Shown: positions 1 through 7,525, counted from the stretch's first letter. The stretch is DNA of 23,924 bases from DASZGI01 sp035938995 (GCF_035938995.1 NZ_DASZGI010000008.1:1-23924), one strand, 5' to 3'. The notes: a model not told the origin generated them from the sequence alone. Made by a program: numbers and translations.

Positions 1-59
1 GGTGTTCTTCTTGGCCGGGCACCGTAGTGCGCCGTCAGTCTAGCCGAGGCGGGGCGGTT

Positions 60-77
60 CCCGGAAATCGTTTCGGG
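60..77 (-). terminator. Weak hairpin downstream of metallophosphoesterase gene
   Basis: A short inverted repeat (CCCGGAA / TTTCGGG, one G·U pair, 4-nt loop ATCG) lies about 20 bp past the stop codon at 97. There is no T-tract after it on the minus strand. It may end the minus-strand transcript, but the stem is short. The rest of bases 1–96 shows nothing I recognise. Confidence 0.3.
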
Positions 78-96
78 TGGTGCGTGGCGGCGCAGC

Positions 97-1035
97 TCAG
101 CGCTGTTTTTGGTCTTTGGGGACGAGGGTGAGCAGGGATGCCTCGGGCGGGCAGGCGAAGCGCACGGGGGCGTAGCGGGAGGCGCCGCAGCCCGCCGAGA
201 CGTGGAGGTAGGCGGTTTCGCCTCCCGCTTCGTGGGTGTGCAGGCCCTTTGCTCGTGCGCGGTCCAGGTCGCAGTTGGTCACCAGGGCGCCGTAGAGAGG
301 CAGGCAGAGCTGGCCGCCGTGGGTGTGGCCGGCCAGGATCAGGGAGAGTCGGTCGGCGGTCATTCCGTCGAGTACGCGGAGGTAGGGGGCGTGGGCTACG
401 CCGATCGTCAGCTCGGCTTCCTCGTCCGGTCCTCCGGCCACCTCGTCGTAGCGGTCGCGGCGCACGTGGGGGTCGTCCACTCCGACGAACGCGACTTTGC
501 GCCTGCCGTTGCCGCTGCCGTTGGCGAGGTTCAGCGTGCCGCGGGCGTTGGTGAGGTCGAGCCAGCCTTCCTTCGCGAAGTCTGCCTGAAGTGCGGGCCA
601 GTCGTTTTCGGCCCGCTTGCGGCGCGGCGCGTGCGAGCGGTCACCCCTGCGCAGGTACTTCGTCGGGTTGAGGCGGGAGGCTTGGTAGTAGTCGTTCGAG
701 CCGAAGACGAACACGCCGGGGTAGCGCAGCAGCGGTTCGAGCGCGTCCAGCACCTCTGGGACGGCGTCGTGGTGGGAGAGATTGTCCCCGGTGTTCACGA
801 CGAAGTCCGGGTCCAACTCGGCGAGTGAACGGAGCCACTCCTGCTTGCGGCGCTGGCCGGGGACCATGTGGATGTCCGAGACCTGCAGAACGCGCAGCGA
901 GGCCGCGCCCTCGGGCAGCACGGGAACGGTGAAGCGGCGCAGGCGGTAGAGGTTGACCTCGACGCCCGCCGCGTAGGCCAGTCCGACCGCGCCGACGGCC
1001 AGGGTGCCCAACGGGACGGCGATAGAACGGCGCAT
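97..1035 (-). CDS. Membrane-anchored calcineurin-like metallophosphoesterase
   Basis: This 312-residue protein has an N-terminal hydrophobic segment (about residues 5–24) followed by a calcineurin-like metallophosphoesterase domain. The metal-binding motifs are visible in order: D54-x-H56 (SDIHM), GDN at 83–85, GSND at 112–115 with N114, H215, and GHTHGGQ at 236–242. The family uses a dinuclear metal centre to hydrolyse phosphoesters; the true substrate here is unknown. The anchor suggests action at the outer face of the membrane. It corresponds in position to Rv3683 next to ponA2. The ATG at 1035 is supported by a TACAAT -10 box exactly 6 nt upstream and by the absence of a Shine-Dalgarno sequence, which suggests a leaderless mRNA. 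It diverges from the YqeY-like gene. Confidence 0.9.
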   Translation of the reverse strand: MRRSIAVPLGTLAVGAVGLAYAAGVEVNLYRLRRFTVPVLPEGAASLRVLQVSDIHMVPGQRRKQEWLRSLAELDPDFVVNTGDNLSHHDAVPEVLDALEPLLRYPGVFVFGSNDYYQASRLNPTKYLRRGDRSHAPRRKRAENDWPALQADFAKEGWLDLTNARGTLNLANGSGNGRRKVAFVGVDDPHVRRDRYDEVAGGPDEEAELTIGVAHAPYLRVLDGMTADRLSLILAGHTHGGQLCLPLYGALVTNCDLDRARAKGLHTHEAGGETAYLHVSAGCGASRYAPVRFACPPEASLLTLVPKDQKQR

Positions 1036-1041
1036 TAGCTG

Positions 1042-1047
1042 ATTGTA
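1042..1047 (-). promoter_or_regulatory. -10 box (TACAAT) of the metallophosphoesterase gene
   Basis: Read on the minus strand, TACAAT sits 6 nt before the ATG at 1035, which would place transcription start at the A of the start codon. No -35 box is evident at the expected distance. This is the best match to the -10 consensus among the start-proximal boxes in the window. Confidence 0.7.
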
Positions 1048-1099
1048 TCGGCGAGGATATGTTCGGCGGCGCCTGCTCGTTCATGACAGGCTTGGGAAC

Positions 1100-1552
1100 A
1101 TGACGACGCTCAAAGATCTGCTGCGCACGGACCTGACGGCCGCCATGAAGAGCCGCGACGAACTGCGGTCGGCCACGCTCCGCATGGCGCTGACCGCGAT
1201 CACCAACGAGGAGGTCGCCGGTTCGGTCGCCCGTGCGCTGTCCGACGCGGAGATCGTCACTGTCCTGACGCGCGAGGTGAAGAAGCGGCGCGAGGCTGCC
1301 GAGGCGTTCGCGGGGGCAGGTCGCGCGGAACAGGCCGAGCGGGAGCGGGCGGAGGGTGAGGTGCTGACGGGCTACCTTCCCCAGCAGCTGACGGACGAGG
1401 AGCTGAGCGCGCTCGTTGCTGAAGCAGTCACGGAGACCGGGGCGGCTGGGCCCAAGGCGATGGGCCAGGTCATGAAGGTGCTCACGCCGAGGATCGCGGG
1501 GCGGGCAGAGGGCGGGAGGGTGGCGGCGGCGGTGCGATCAGCGTTGAGCTAG
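1100..1552 (+). CDS. GatB/YqeY domain-containing protein
   Basis: This 150-residue protein is a free-standing YqeY-family protein. It matches the family over its whole length: the N-terminal helical part (TLKDLLRTDLTAAMKSRDE), the charged middle (REVKKRREAAEAF, ERERAEGEVLTGYLP), and the C-terminal tail with GAAGPKAMGQVMKVLTPRIAGRAEGG, resembling the tRNA-binding tail of GatB. The function of the stand-alone form is uncertain; a role with tRNA or amidotransferase is inferred from homology only. I chose the ATG at 1100 rather than an in-frame ATG 19 codons upstream, because the protein then begins at the usual family position. The upstream extension (MYRRGYVRRRLL) has no family resemblance and overlaps the divergent promoter. 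There is no strong Shine-Dalgarno sequence. Confidence 0.88.
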   Translation: MTTLKDLLRTDLTAAMKSRDELRSATLRMALTAITNEEVAGSVARALSDAEIVTVLTREVKKRREAAEAFAGAGRAEQAERERAEGEVLTGYLPQQLTDEELSALVAEAVTETGAAGPKAMGQVMKVLTPRIAGRAEGGRVAAAVRSALS

Positions 1553-1627
1553 TGAAGCGTGCGGCTTACCCGTTGAGGGTGAGGCGGGGCGGGGTGGCGA
1601 TGAGCAGCGCGGTGAGGTGAAGGGGAA

Positions 1628-1664
1628 GAGGCTGTGTCGGGGGTAAGGCATCCGACACGGCCTC
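1628..1664. terminator. Bidirectional hairpin terminator
   Basis: A 13-bp stem (GAGGCTGTGTCGG paired with CCGACACGGCCTC, one G·U pair) encloses an 11-nt loop. It lies between the convergent YqeY-like gene (ends 1552) and PBP gene (ends 1726), so it can stop transcription from both sides. No T-tract follows on either side, as is common in high-GC actinobacteria. Confidence 0.75.
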
Positions 1665-1725
1665 TGGCGTTGGGGCTATAGGGATAGCGGGGGCACGTAG
1701 GTAGGTCAGGCGGTAGTGGGGCGGG

Positions 1726-4008
1726 TCAGTGGTTGCCGCCGTTTCCGTTGCCGCCGTTATTACCGCCGAGGCCGCCGAACAGGTTGCCTATCAGACCCGG
1801 GCCCCCAGGTCCGTTGCCGTTTCCACCGCCATTGCCGCCACCGTTGTTGTTCGAATTGCTGAAGCCGGTCGGGGCGGTGAAGCCCTGCACCGACGTCCCG
1901 GCGAGCGCGCCGTTCATCGCATCGCTGAAGATCGGGGCCGAGATGCTGGCTCCGAAGATCTGGCCGGAGTAGTAGGTGGGGCCGATCTTCATGTCGGACA
2001 GCCGGCTCTTGCCGTTCCAGTCGATGAATCCGGTCCACACCGCGGTGGCCAGCGACGGGGTGTAGCCGTCGAACCAGGTCGCGATGCCCTTGTCGGTCGT
2101 GCCCGTCTTACCCGCGACCGGCTGACCGTTGTCGATGTTCACCGCGCCATAGGCGGTCGCGCCCGGGTCGGTGACGACGTGGGTCAGCATGTCGGTCATC
2201 TCGTTAGCGATGTTCGGGTCGAGGACCTGGTGGCAGTTCGCCGTCTGGCCGCCGTAGTTCTTCCCGGACACGTCCACGACCGACATGATCGCGATCGGCG
2301 TGCAGTAAGTCCCCTGCGCCGCCAGCGTCGCGTATGCGCTCGCCATCGCGACCGGCGTGATCGGGTTCGTGCCGAGCGTGAACGACAGGATCTGCTGCAG
2401 TGGCTTGCCGGTGTCGTTGTCGTTGTCCTGCGTCACGCCCATCGACTGCGCGATCTGGGCCGGCTTGCACAGGCCCGTCGTCTCTTCCATCTTGATGAAG
2501 AAGGTGTTGATCGAATCCGCATAGGCCGTGTACATGTTGGTGTTCGGGTGGTCCGTGACGTCGTCGTTCGACGGGGCGTACTTGCCACTCGCGGGGGCGT
2601 CCGGCGGCCACGTGATGTGGGTCGAATTGTTCTGGCAGACGGGGACTTCAGTACCGGCGTCGTCCAGGGTCGCCGGCGCGTCGATGGTCTGGTAGGGGCT
2701 GATCCCCTGCTCCAGCGCGGCCAGCCCCACGAAGATCTTGAACGACGAGCCGGCCTGGAAGCCGTTGGTCCCGTTGTGCTGGCTGTCCCCGGCGAAGTCG
2801 ATATAGGTCTGCCCGGGCCCGCTGCCCATGGGATTCGCCTGCGCGATCGCCTTGATCTTCCCGGTGCCGGGCTCGACCATGGCCAGCGCCGTGGACACGT
2901 CGCTCTTGACCTTGTCGCTCGCATAGACCCGCTTCGAGATCGCGGCGTCGGCGGCGTGTTCGTCCTTGGGGTCGAACGTGGTCTGGATGGTCAGGCCGCC
3001 CTGGTTCCACATCGCCTGCCGGTCGGCGAGCGTCTTGCCATACGCCGGATCGTTAAGGAAGCTCTCGTACGCGTAGTTGCATTCGAACGCCGCCGACCCG
3101 GACGCGGACACGCAGCCGCTCTTCAGGTTCGTGGGGTTCAGCCCGATCGGCGCCTTCTCGAACTGCTCCGCCTGAGCGGGAGTGATGTAGTTCAGCGCCG
3201 GGTTCGCCATGTCCTGGAGCACGACGTTGCGCCGCGCGATCGTGTCCGTCGGGTGCTGGAACGGGTCGAACTGGGTCGGGCTGTTGACGATCGCGGCGAG
3301 CATCGCGGACTGCGGCGGGGTCAGCTTGTCCGCGGTGGTCGAGAAGTAAAGCTCGGCCGCCGCCTCGACGCCATATGCGCCGTTACCGAAGTAGACGAGG
3401 TTGAGATAGCGCTCCAGGATTTGGTCCTTGCTGAGCTGCTTCTCGACCGCGATGGCGTACTTCAGTTCGGTTACCTTGCGCGAGAAGGTGTCCGCGATCG
3501 CCGCCTGCTGCTTGGTCTTATCGGTGCCGGCTTCCAGGAGAAGCACGTTCTTCACGTATTGCTGCGTGATTGACGAACCGCCCTGCGTGGCGCCGCCCTG
3601 CGAGTTGTGGAAAAGCGCGCGCACGGTGCCTTTGATGTCGATCCCGCCGTGCTGGTAGAAGCGCTGGTCTTCGACGGCGACGAGTGCGTGCGGCATGCTC
3701 GGGTTTATCGAGGACATCGGCACGACGACGCGGTTGCCGAAGTCGCCCCAGGTGTAGGCGATCACCGAACCGTCGTCGGCGAGGACCTTCGTGCGCTGAG
3801 GCAGTGCCGGTGCGGCGAAGTCGACGGGCAGGTCCTCGAAATGGTCGGACGCGGCCTTGGCGGTCAGCCCGACCGTGCCCATGAAGGGCAGGGTCAGGCC
3901 CGCGATGAGCACTCCCGCCAGGGAACTGACCATTACGAATGAGCCGAGATGCGATACCAATCGTCCCGCGCCGCTCGCTCCCCGGTAACCTGTACGTGCC
4001 GTCACCAT
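1726..4008 (-). CDS. Bifunctional penicillin-binding protein (GT51 transglycosylase / transpeptidase), PonA2-type
   Basis: This 760-residue class A PBP polymerises and cross-links peptidoglycan outside the membrane. A membrane anchor lies at about 22–48. The GT51 domain follows, with catalytic E113 in VAVEDQRF, GGSSITQQYVKN at 143–154 and ELKYAIAVEKQLSKDQILERYLN at 181–203. The transpeptidase domain has the S421-x-x-K424 nucleophile (GSSFKIF), S499-I-N501 and K634-T-G636. The last roughly 45 residues are a Gly/Asn-rich low-complexity tail, and no PASTA domain is visible before it, unlike mycobacterial PonA2. The ATG at 4008 is supported by a TACTCT box 7 nt upstream. Its place between the metallophosphoesterase and wblA matches ponA2 of M. 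tuberculosis. Assignment to class A PBP is certain; orthology to PonA2 rests on order. Confidence 0.95.
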   Translation of the reverse strand: MVTARTGYRGASGAGRLVSHLGSFVMVSSLAGVLIAGLTLPFMGTVGLTAKAASDHFEDLPVDFAAPALPQRTKVLADDGSVIAYTWGDFGNRVVVPMSSINPSMPHALVAVEDQRFYQHGGIDIKGTVRALFHNSQGGATQGGSSITQQYVKNVLLLEAGTDKTKQQAAIADTFSRKVTELKYAIAVEKQLSKDQILERYLNLVYFGNGAYGVEAAAELYFSTTADKLTPPQSAMLAAIVNSPTQFDPFQHPTDTIARRNVVLQDMANPALNYITPAQAEQFEKAPIGLNPTNLKSGCVSASGSAAFECNYAYESFLNDPAYGKTLADRQAMWNQGGLTIQTTFDPKDEHAADAAISKRVYASDKVKSDVSTALAMVEPGTGKIKAIAQANPMGSGPGQTYIDFAGDSQHNGTNGFQAGSSFKIFVGLAALEQGISPYQTIDAPATLDDAGTEVPVCQNNSTHITWPPDAPASGKYAPSNDDVTDHPNTNMYTAYADSINTFFIKMEETTGLCKPAQIAQSMGVTQDNDNDTGKPLQQILSFTLGTNPITPVAMASAYATLAAQGTYCTPIAIMSVVDVSGKNYGGQTANCHQVLDPNIANEMTDMLTHVVTDPGATAYGAVNIDNGQPVAGKTGTTDKGIATWFDGYTPSLATAVWTGFIDWNGKSRLSDMKIGPTYYSGQIFGASISAPIFSDAMNGALAGTSVQGFTAPTGFSNSNNNGGGNGGGNGNGPGGPGLIGNLFGGLGGNNGGNGNGGNH

Positions 4009-4015
4009 GCGGAAC

Positions 4016-4021
4016 AGAGTA
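4016..4021 (-). promoter_or_regulatory. -10 box (TACTCT) of the PBP gene
   Basis: On the minus strand TACTCT lies 7 nt before the ATG at 4008. No Shine-Dalgarno sequence precedes the start, so a leaderless mRNA is likely. No -35 box is clear. Confidence 0.5.
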
Positions 4022-4243
4022 CGGTCCGCCCGCCACCCGCGGGCATGACCAGGGGGTTGCCGGGCGATTCTGTGGCCCAGTTGCTACACGGCGGGTAGTC
4101 CGGACGGGCCATACCAGATTGACCAGTTCGGGGCCTGTCGGCGTTCCTTAAGATTCCGTAATGTCGAGCTAGCTGACGTGATCTCTACGCACACGGTGAT
4201 TCCACAGGCGTCCGGTGCGGCGGGGAGCGGCAGTGGATCGGCA

Positions 4244-4261
4244 CCCGGCTCCTGAGCCGGG
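4244..4261. repeat. Palindrome in the wblA upstream region
   Basis: CCCGGCTC and GAGCCGGG form a perfect 8-bp inverted repeat with only CT between them. It lies about 365 bp before the wblA start. It could be a dimeric regulator site, or a hairpin (7-bp stem, 4-nt loop) if transcribed. Confidence 0.6.
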
Positions 4262-4405
4262 CGACGAATCCGGGTGAACGCTTCACGCTGTGCCGACGTG
4301 CAACACGGCGTGGAGGCCGTAAAGGTACGGCGGCGCGGTGCTGCGACGGACCAGCGACAGCGGATCCTTTCGACATCACGCCGCATGCGAGATGGTGCAA
4401 CGCGA

Positions 4406-4474
4406 AACAGTGCGATTCGTCGCAGTGTGGATTCAACTCAGCACAGCGCGATGCAGAACAGTGCGAGCAGTGTG
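4406..4474 (+). repeat. Duplicated AACAGTGCGA / GCAGTGTG motif pair
   Basis: AACAGTGCGA occurs at 4406–4415 and again at 4457–4466, 51 bp apart. Each copy is followed by GCAGTGTG, at 4422–4429 and 4467–4474. Related words (GTGCAACGCGA at 4395–4405, GTGCGG at 4481–4486) surround them. They lie 150–220 bp upstream of the wblA start and could be multiple sites for one regulator. Confidence 0.55.
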
Positions 4475-4626
4475 CGACAAGTGCGGATGTCGTGCCGGTC
4501 GCTCTGGTCGGTGCACGCGGCGCCCGCCGCGACGGTCCCTCGACCGCCGTCGGGGGCACTGCGTCGCCGCATCGGGAGGGCCGGCCGCCGTTGGGGGAGC
4601 CTCGAGTTCGAGAGGGCGGCACCGGA

Positions 4627-4980
4627 ATGAAGGCAGGGTCGGAGAACGCAGTGCCCATGAAGATGACGGTCAGGAACTGGGTCGAGGACTGGACGATCGC
4701 CGCTGCGTGCCGCGGCATGAACCCGGACGAGCTGTTTGTCCAGGGCGCGGCGCAGAACAGGGCGAAGTCCGTGTGTGCGGCCTGCCCGGTTCGCACCGAG
4801 TGTCTGGCGGACGCGCTGGACAACCGGGTCGAGTTCGGCGTGTGGGGCGGCATGACGGAGAGGGAGCGGCGCGCGCTGTTGCGGCGTCGGCCCGACGTCC
4901 GGTCGTGGCGCAAGGTATTGGAGGGAAAGCGCGAGGCTTACCTGCGGCAGCGGCCGTCGGTGGTCTCGGCGAGCAACTAA
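4627..4980 (+). CDS. wblA: WhiB-family iron-sulfur regulator WblA (WhiB4 orthologue)
   Basis: This 117-residue protein carries the WhiB signature: cysteines C28, C50, C53 and C59 (C-x21-C-x2-C-x5-C) to bind a [4Fe-4S] cluster, GVWGG at 71–75, and a basic C-terminal segment (RRALLRRRPDVRSWRKVLEGKREAY) for DNA contact. The stretch DPELFVQGAAQNRAK-like to GVWGGMTERERRALLRRRP closely resembles Streptomyces WblA as I know it. WblA controls the switch from aerial hyphae to spores and represses antibiotic production; mycobacterial WhiB4 is a redox regulator. Position between the PBP and the ATPase pair supports orthology. Start at 4627 has GAGGG 10 nt upstream. ATGs at 4657 and 4663 are alternatives; the in-frame ATG at 4492 adds an unrelated 45-residue extension and is rejected. 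Confidence 0.92.
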   Translation: MKAGSENAVPMKMTVRNWVEDWTIAAACRGMNPDELFVQGAAQNRAKSVCAACPVRTECLADALDNRVEFGVWGGMTERERRALLRRRPDVRSWRKVLEGKREAYLRQRPSVVSASN

Positions 4981-5071
4981 CGTTCGCACCGCTGTCGGGC
5001 TGCCTGGCTGGGCACCAGGTGAGCCGCTTTTCGCACTCGGTTGAGGGCGGGGAGTCGACGGTCGGATAGAG

Positions 5072-5104
5072 GGAGCTGCGGTCCGGTGGGGGTGCCGCGG
5101 CTCC
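5072..5104. terminator. Bidirectional hairpin terminator after wblA
   Basis: GGAGCTGCGG pairs with CCGCGGCTCC (10 bp, one G·U) around a 13-nt loop. It lies between the convergent wblA and ATPase genes. No T-tract is present. Confidence 0.7.
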
Positions 5105-5176
5105 TTAGGTGCGCGCTGTCGTTGCCGCTGCATGTGTTGCTGTTGCAGGTATTGCTCCTGCATGTATTCAGCGCGC

Positions 5177-6418
5177 TCAGAGCGATTGCTCGATGATGGT
5201 GCGCAGGCCCTCGAGGTCGTGGATGTCTTCGGCCTGCGCGGGCAGCTCGAGCACCGGGATTCCGGGATGGTTCGCCAGGAAACGGCCGCTCAAGCGGCCC
5301 TCCCGGCGAGCGAGCGCAACGCGTTCGGCGTGCAGACGCAGCAGGGCGGCAGCGAGTTCTCGTGCTTGCGATTCATCCGACTGCGCACCAGCCGCGACCG
5401 CGGGAACCACAGGCGAGTGCGCGGATTCGGCCGCTCCCGTCACCTTACGCGTAGACCTCTTGGCTTTGCCGTTCGTCAGCTGCTCAGCCGCGGCGAGCGC
5501 ACGCTCCCCGGTGATATCCGCCAAAGGGACGTGCACACGGTTAAGGACGAGCCCGGCGAGTGGCATTCGGTCGGTAGCCAGCCGTTCGGTGAAGTACGAG
5601 GCCTCACGCAGTGCGTCCGGCTCAGGAGCAGCCACCACGACGAACGCGGTGCCCTCGGTCTGCAGCAACTGGTACGTGCGCTCGGCCCGTTCGCGGAATC
5701 CGCCGAACATCGTGTCCAGCGCCGCCACGAAGGACTGCACCTCGCCGAGCAGGTTCGAGCCGAGGATCTTGTTCAGCGCGCCGGTCACCAGGCCGAATCC
5801 GCCGGTGATCAGCTTGAACGCGCCCATCCCGCCCATCTTGGCCGGGGCCGAGAGGATCTTGATCAGCCGCCCGTCCAGGAAGGAGCCGAGGCGGTCCGGG
5901 GCGTCCAGGAAGTCCAACGCGGACCGGCTCGGCGGGGTGTCGACCACGATCAGGTCCCAGTCAGCCTGGGCCCGCAGCTGGCCGAGCTTCTCCATCGCCA
6001 TGTACTCCTGCGTGCCGGCGAAGCTCGCGGACAGCGACTGGTAGAAGGGATTGGCGAGGATCTGCCCGGCCCGCTCGGGGTCGGCGTGTTCCAGCACGAT
6101 CTCGTCGAATGTCCGCTTCATGTCGAGCATCATCGCGTGCAGCCGCCCGCCGCCCGACCGGTCGATCCCGTCGACCTTGCGGGGGGTGTTGTCCAGCTCG
6201 GTCAGCCCGAGCGCCTGCGCCAGCCGTCGCGCCGGGTCGATCGTCAGCACCACGACGTCCCGCCCGCGCTCGGCGGCGCGCAGCGCGAACGCCGCCGCGG
6301 TGGTCGTCTTGCCCACGCCGCCGGAGCCGCAGCACACCACGATCCGGGTCTCCGGTGCGTCCAGCAGGCGGTCCAGGTCGAACCGGCGCGCGTCGTCGAG
6401 CAGCGTGGCCGCGGTCAT
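5177..6418 (-). CDS. Get3/ArsA-family ATPase, second subunit (BagB-like)
   Basis: This 413-residue SIMIBI-class P-loop ATPase belongs to the ArsA/Get3 (anion-transporting ATPase) family. It has Walker A GSGGVGKTTT at 31–40, DPARRLAQALG at 61–71 and the switch II motif DTPPSR at 160–165, with VVVAAPEPDALREASYF at 260–276. The signature lysine of the deviant Walker A (GKGGxGKT) is serine here (S32). The insert at about 315–350 is low-complexity. Its ATG overlaps the stop of the upstream ATPase (ATGA), so the two are translationally coupled. In M. tuberculosis the pair Rv3679–Rv3680 has been studied as Get3 homologues BagA/BagB. The substrate here is unknown. No arsenic-efflux partner is present. 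Confidence 0.9.
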   Translation of the reverse strand: MTAATLLDDARRFDLDRLLDAPETRIVVCCGSGGVGKTTTAAAFALRAAERGRDVVVLTIDPARRLAQALGLTELDNTPRKVDGIDRSGGGRLHAMMLDMKRTFDEIVLEHADPERAGQILANPFYQSLSASFAGTQEYMAMEKLGQLRAQADWDLIVVDTPPSRSALDFLDAPDRLGSFLDGRLIKILSAPAKMGGMGAFKLITGGFGLVTGALNKILGSNLLGEVQSFVAALDTMFGGFRERAERTYQLLQTEGTAFVVVAAPEPDALREASYFTERLATDRMPLAGLVLNRVHVPLADITGERALAAAEQLTNGKAKRSTRKVTGAAESAHSPVVPAVAAGAQSDESQARELAAALLRLHAERVALARREGRLSGRFLANHPGIPVLELPAQAEDIHDLEGLRTIIEQSL

Positions 6419-7464
6419 GCGGCCCCCTGGCGGCGCAGCTCGGCGGCGAGGGTGTCCAGGCCGACCCGGTCGATGCCGTCGGCGAGCTGCGGAAGCTCGT
6501 ACATCGGCGCACCGCTCTCGGCGAGCAGGTCGCGCTGGCCCGACTCGAGCAGCACCCGCCGGGCGTGCTCCGAGCCGAGCTGCGCCAGCGCCGCGACCAC
6601 GTCGGGGTCCGCGAGGCCCACCGGCCGCAGCCCGTCCGCCAGCTCGGCCAGATCCAGCCCGCCCGGTTCCGCGGCCTTCTTCAACCGGTCCTCCGGCAGC
6701 ACCACGGGCCGCGCTTGGTTCACGATCACCCCTCCGGCCGGCAGTCCCGCGTCGCGCAGCTCGGCGATGCTGTCCAGCGTCTCCTGCACCGGCATCTCCT
6801 CCAGCAGGGTGACGAAGTGCACGGCGGTCTGCGCGCTGGTCAGCACCCGCATGACCGCGTCGGCCTGGTTGCGGATGGGGCCCACCCGGGCCAGCCCGGA
6901 CACCTCGGAGTTCACCGCGAGGAACCGGGTGATCCGCCCGGTCGGCGGCGCGTCCATGACGACCGCGTCGTAGTGGAACACCCGGTCGTGGTCGGCTCCG
7001 CGACCCGCGTCCGGCGCGGCCCGCCGCCGTACCGCCTCGCAGGTCTTTCCGGTCAGCAGCACGTCGCGGATCCCGGGCGCGACGGTCGTGGCGAAGTCGA
7101 TCGCGCCGAACCGGCGCAGCGCCCGCGCGGCCGGGCCGAGCTTGTAGAACATGTCCAGGTACTCGAGCAGGGCCTGCTCGGCGTCGATGGCCAGCGCCCA
7201 GACCTCGCCGCCGTCCGGGGTGACCGCGACCCGGCGCTCCTCGTAGGGCGCCGGCGGAGTGTCGAAGAGCTGCGCCACTCCCTGGCGCCCTTCGACTTCC
7301 ACCAGCAGGACCCGCCGCTCGCCGTGCCGCGCGCCGCCGGCCGCGAGGGCCAGCGCGAGGGCACCGGCGACGGTGGTCTTACCCGTCCCGCCTTTGCCGG
7401 TCACCACATGCAGGCGTACGGCGGACCAGTCCGACCTCGTTCGCGTCCGGTCCGCATTCGTCAC
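6415..7464 (-). CDS. Get3/ArsA-family ATPase, first subunit (BagA-like)
   Basis: This 349-residue ATPase has the full deviant Walker A GKGGTGKTT at 23–31, including signature lysine K24, switch II DAPPTGR at 171–177 and FLAVNSEVSGLARVGPI at 181–197. The P-loop at the N terminus and this layout are typical of the actinobacterial Get3-like pair, which probably acts as a heterodimer with the next gene. The GTG at 7464 is chosen because a TAGGCT -10 box lies exactly 6 nt upstream. A nearby ATG at 7457 is in another frame. The gene diverges from the DUF4177 gene. Confidence 0.9.
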   Translation of the reverse strand: MTNADRTRTRSDWSAVRLHVVTGKGGTGKTTVAGALALALAAGGARHGERRVLLVEVEGRQGVAQLFDTPPAPYEERRVAVTPDGGEVWALAIDAEQALLEYLDMFYKLGPAARALRRFGAIDFATTVAPGIRDVLLTGKTCEAVRRRAAPDAGRGADHDRVFHYDAVVMDAPPTGRITRFLAVNSEVSGLARVGPIRNQADAVMRVLTSAQTAVHFVTLLEEMPVQETLDSIAELRDAGLPAGGVIVNQARPVVLPEDRLKKAAEPGGLDLAELADGLRPVGLADPDVVAALAQLGSEHARRVLLESGQRDLLAESGAPMYELPQLADGIDRVGLDTLAAELRRQGAA

Positions 7465-7470
7465 GGCAAG

Positions 7471-7476
7471 AGCCTA
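7471..7476 (-). promoter_or_regulatory. -10 box (TAGGCT) of the ATPase operon
   Basis: On the minus strand TAGGCT sits 6 nt before the GTG at 7464, predicting a leaderless transcript. Its flanks (TTAGGCTC) are identical to those of the divergent promoter at 7514–7519. Confidence 0.6.
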
Positions 7477-7513
7477 ATCCCCTCACCGCGCGCGTAGTGT
7501 TCCGCGCACCGGT

Positions 7514-7519
7514 TAGGCT
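7514..7519 (+). promoter_or_regulatory. -10 box (TAGGCT) of the DUF4177–RidA–MBL operon
   Basis: TAGGCT lies 6 nt before the ATG at 7526, and no Shine-Dalgarno sequence precedes that ATG. A leaderless transcript starting at the A of ATG is predicted. No -35 box is seen. Confidence 0.6.
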
Positions 7520-7525
7520 CGGCCC

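Larger units (their letters stand above)
4009..4626 (+). promoter_or_regulatory. Long non-coding region upstream of wblA
   Basis: This 618-bp stretch between the divergent PBP and wblA genes contains no convincing coding frame. It holds the PBP promoter at its left end, a near-perfect palindrome at 4244–4261, and a cluster of GTGCGA/CAGTG repeats at about 4385–4485. Base composition falls locally there (many A/T in 4395–4480) relative to neighbouring genes. wblA is known in Streptomyces as a heavily regulated developmental gene, so a large regulatory region or long 5' leader fits. The exact promoter is not visible: TAATGT at 4159–4164 and TAAGAT at 4149–4154 resemble -10 boxes but lack a well-spaced -35. 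Confidence 0.6.

Noticed and set aside
1729..3573. Long plus-strand open frame (614 codons) opposite the PBP gene
   Set aside because: It is antisense to a certain gene; its Arg/Val/Asp-rich sequence shows no family features and is the usual mirror frame of high-GC codon use.
4185..5163. Minus-strand frames opposite wblA, one starting MQEQYLQQQHMQ
   Set aside because: Low-complexity start and no recognisable domain; wblA on the other strand is certain.
5132..6973. Long plus-strand open frame (613 codons) across both ATPase genes
   Set aside because: Antisense to two clear ATPases and lacking protein-like motifs.
5177..7464. Arsenic resistance operon
   Set aside because: The ATPases are of the Get3-like actinobacterial pair type; no arsB, arsC, arsR or arsD lies beside them.
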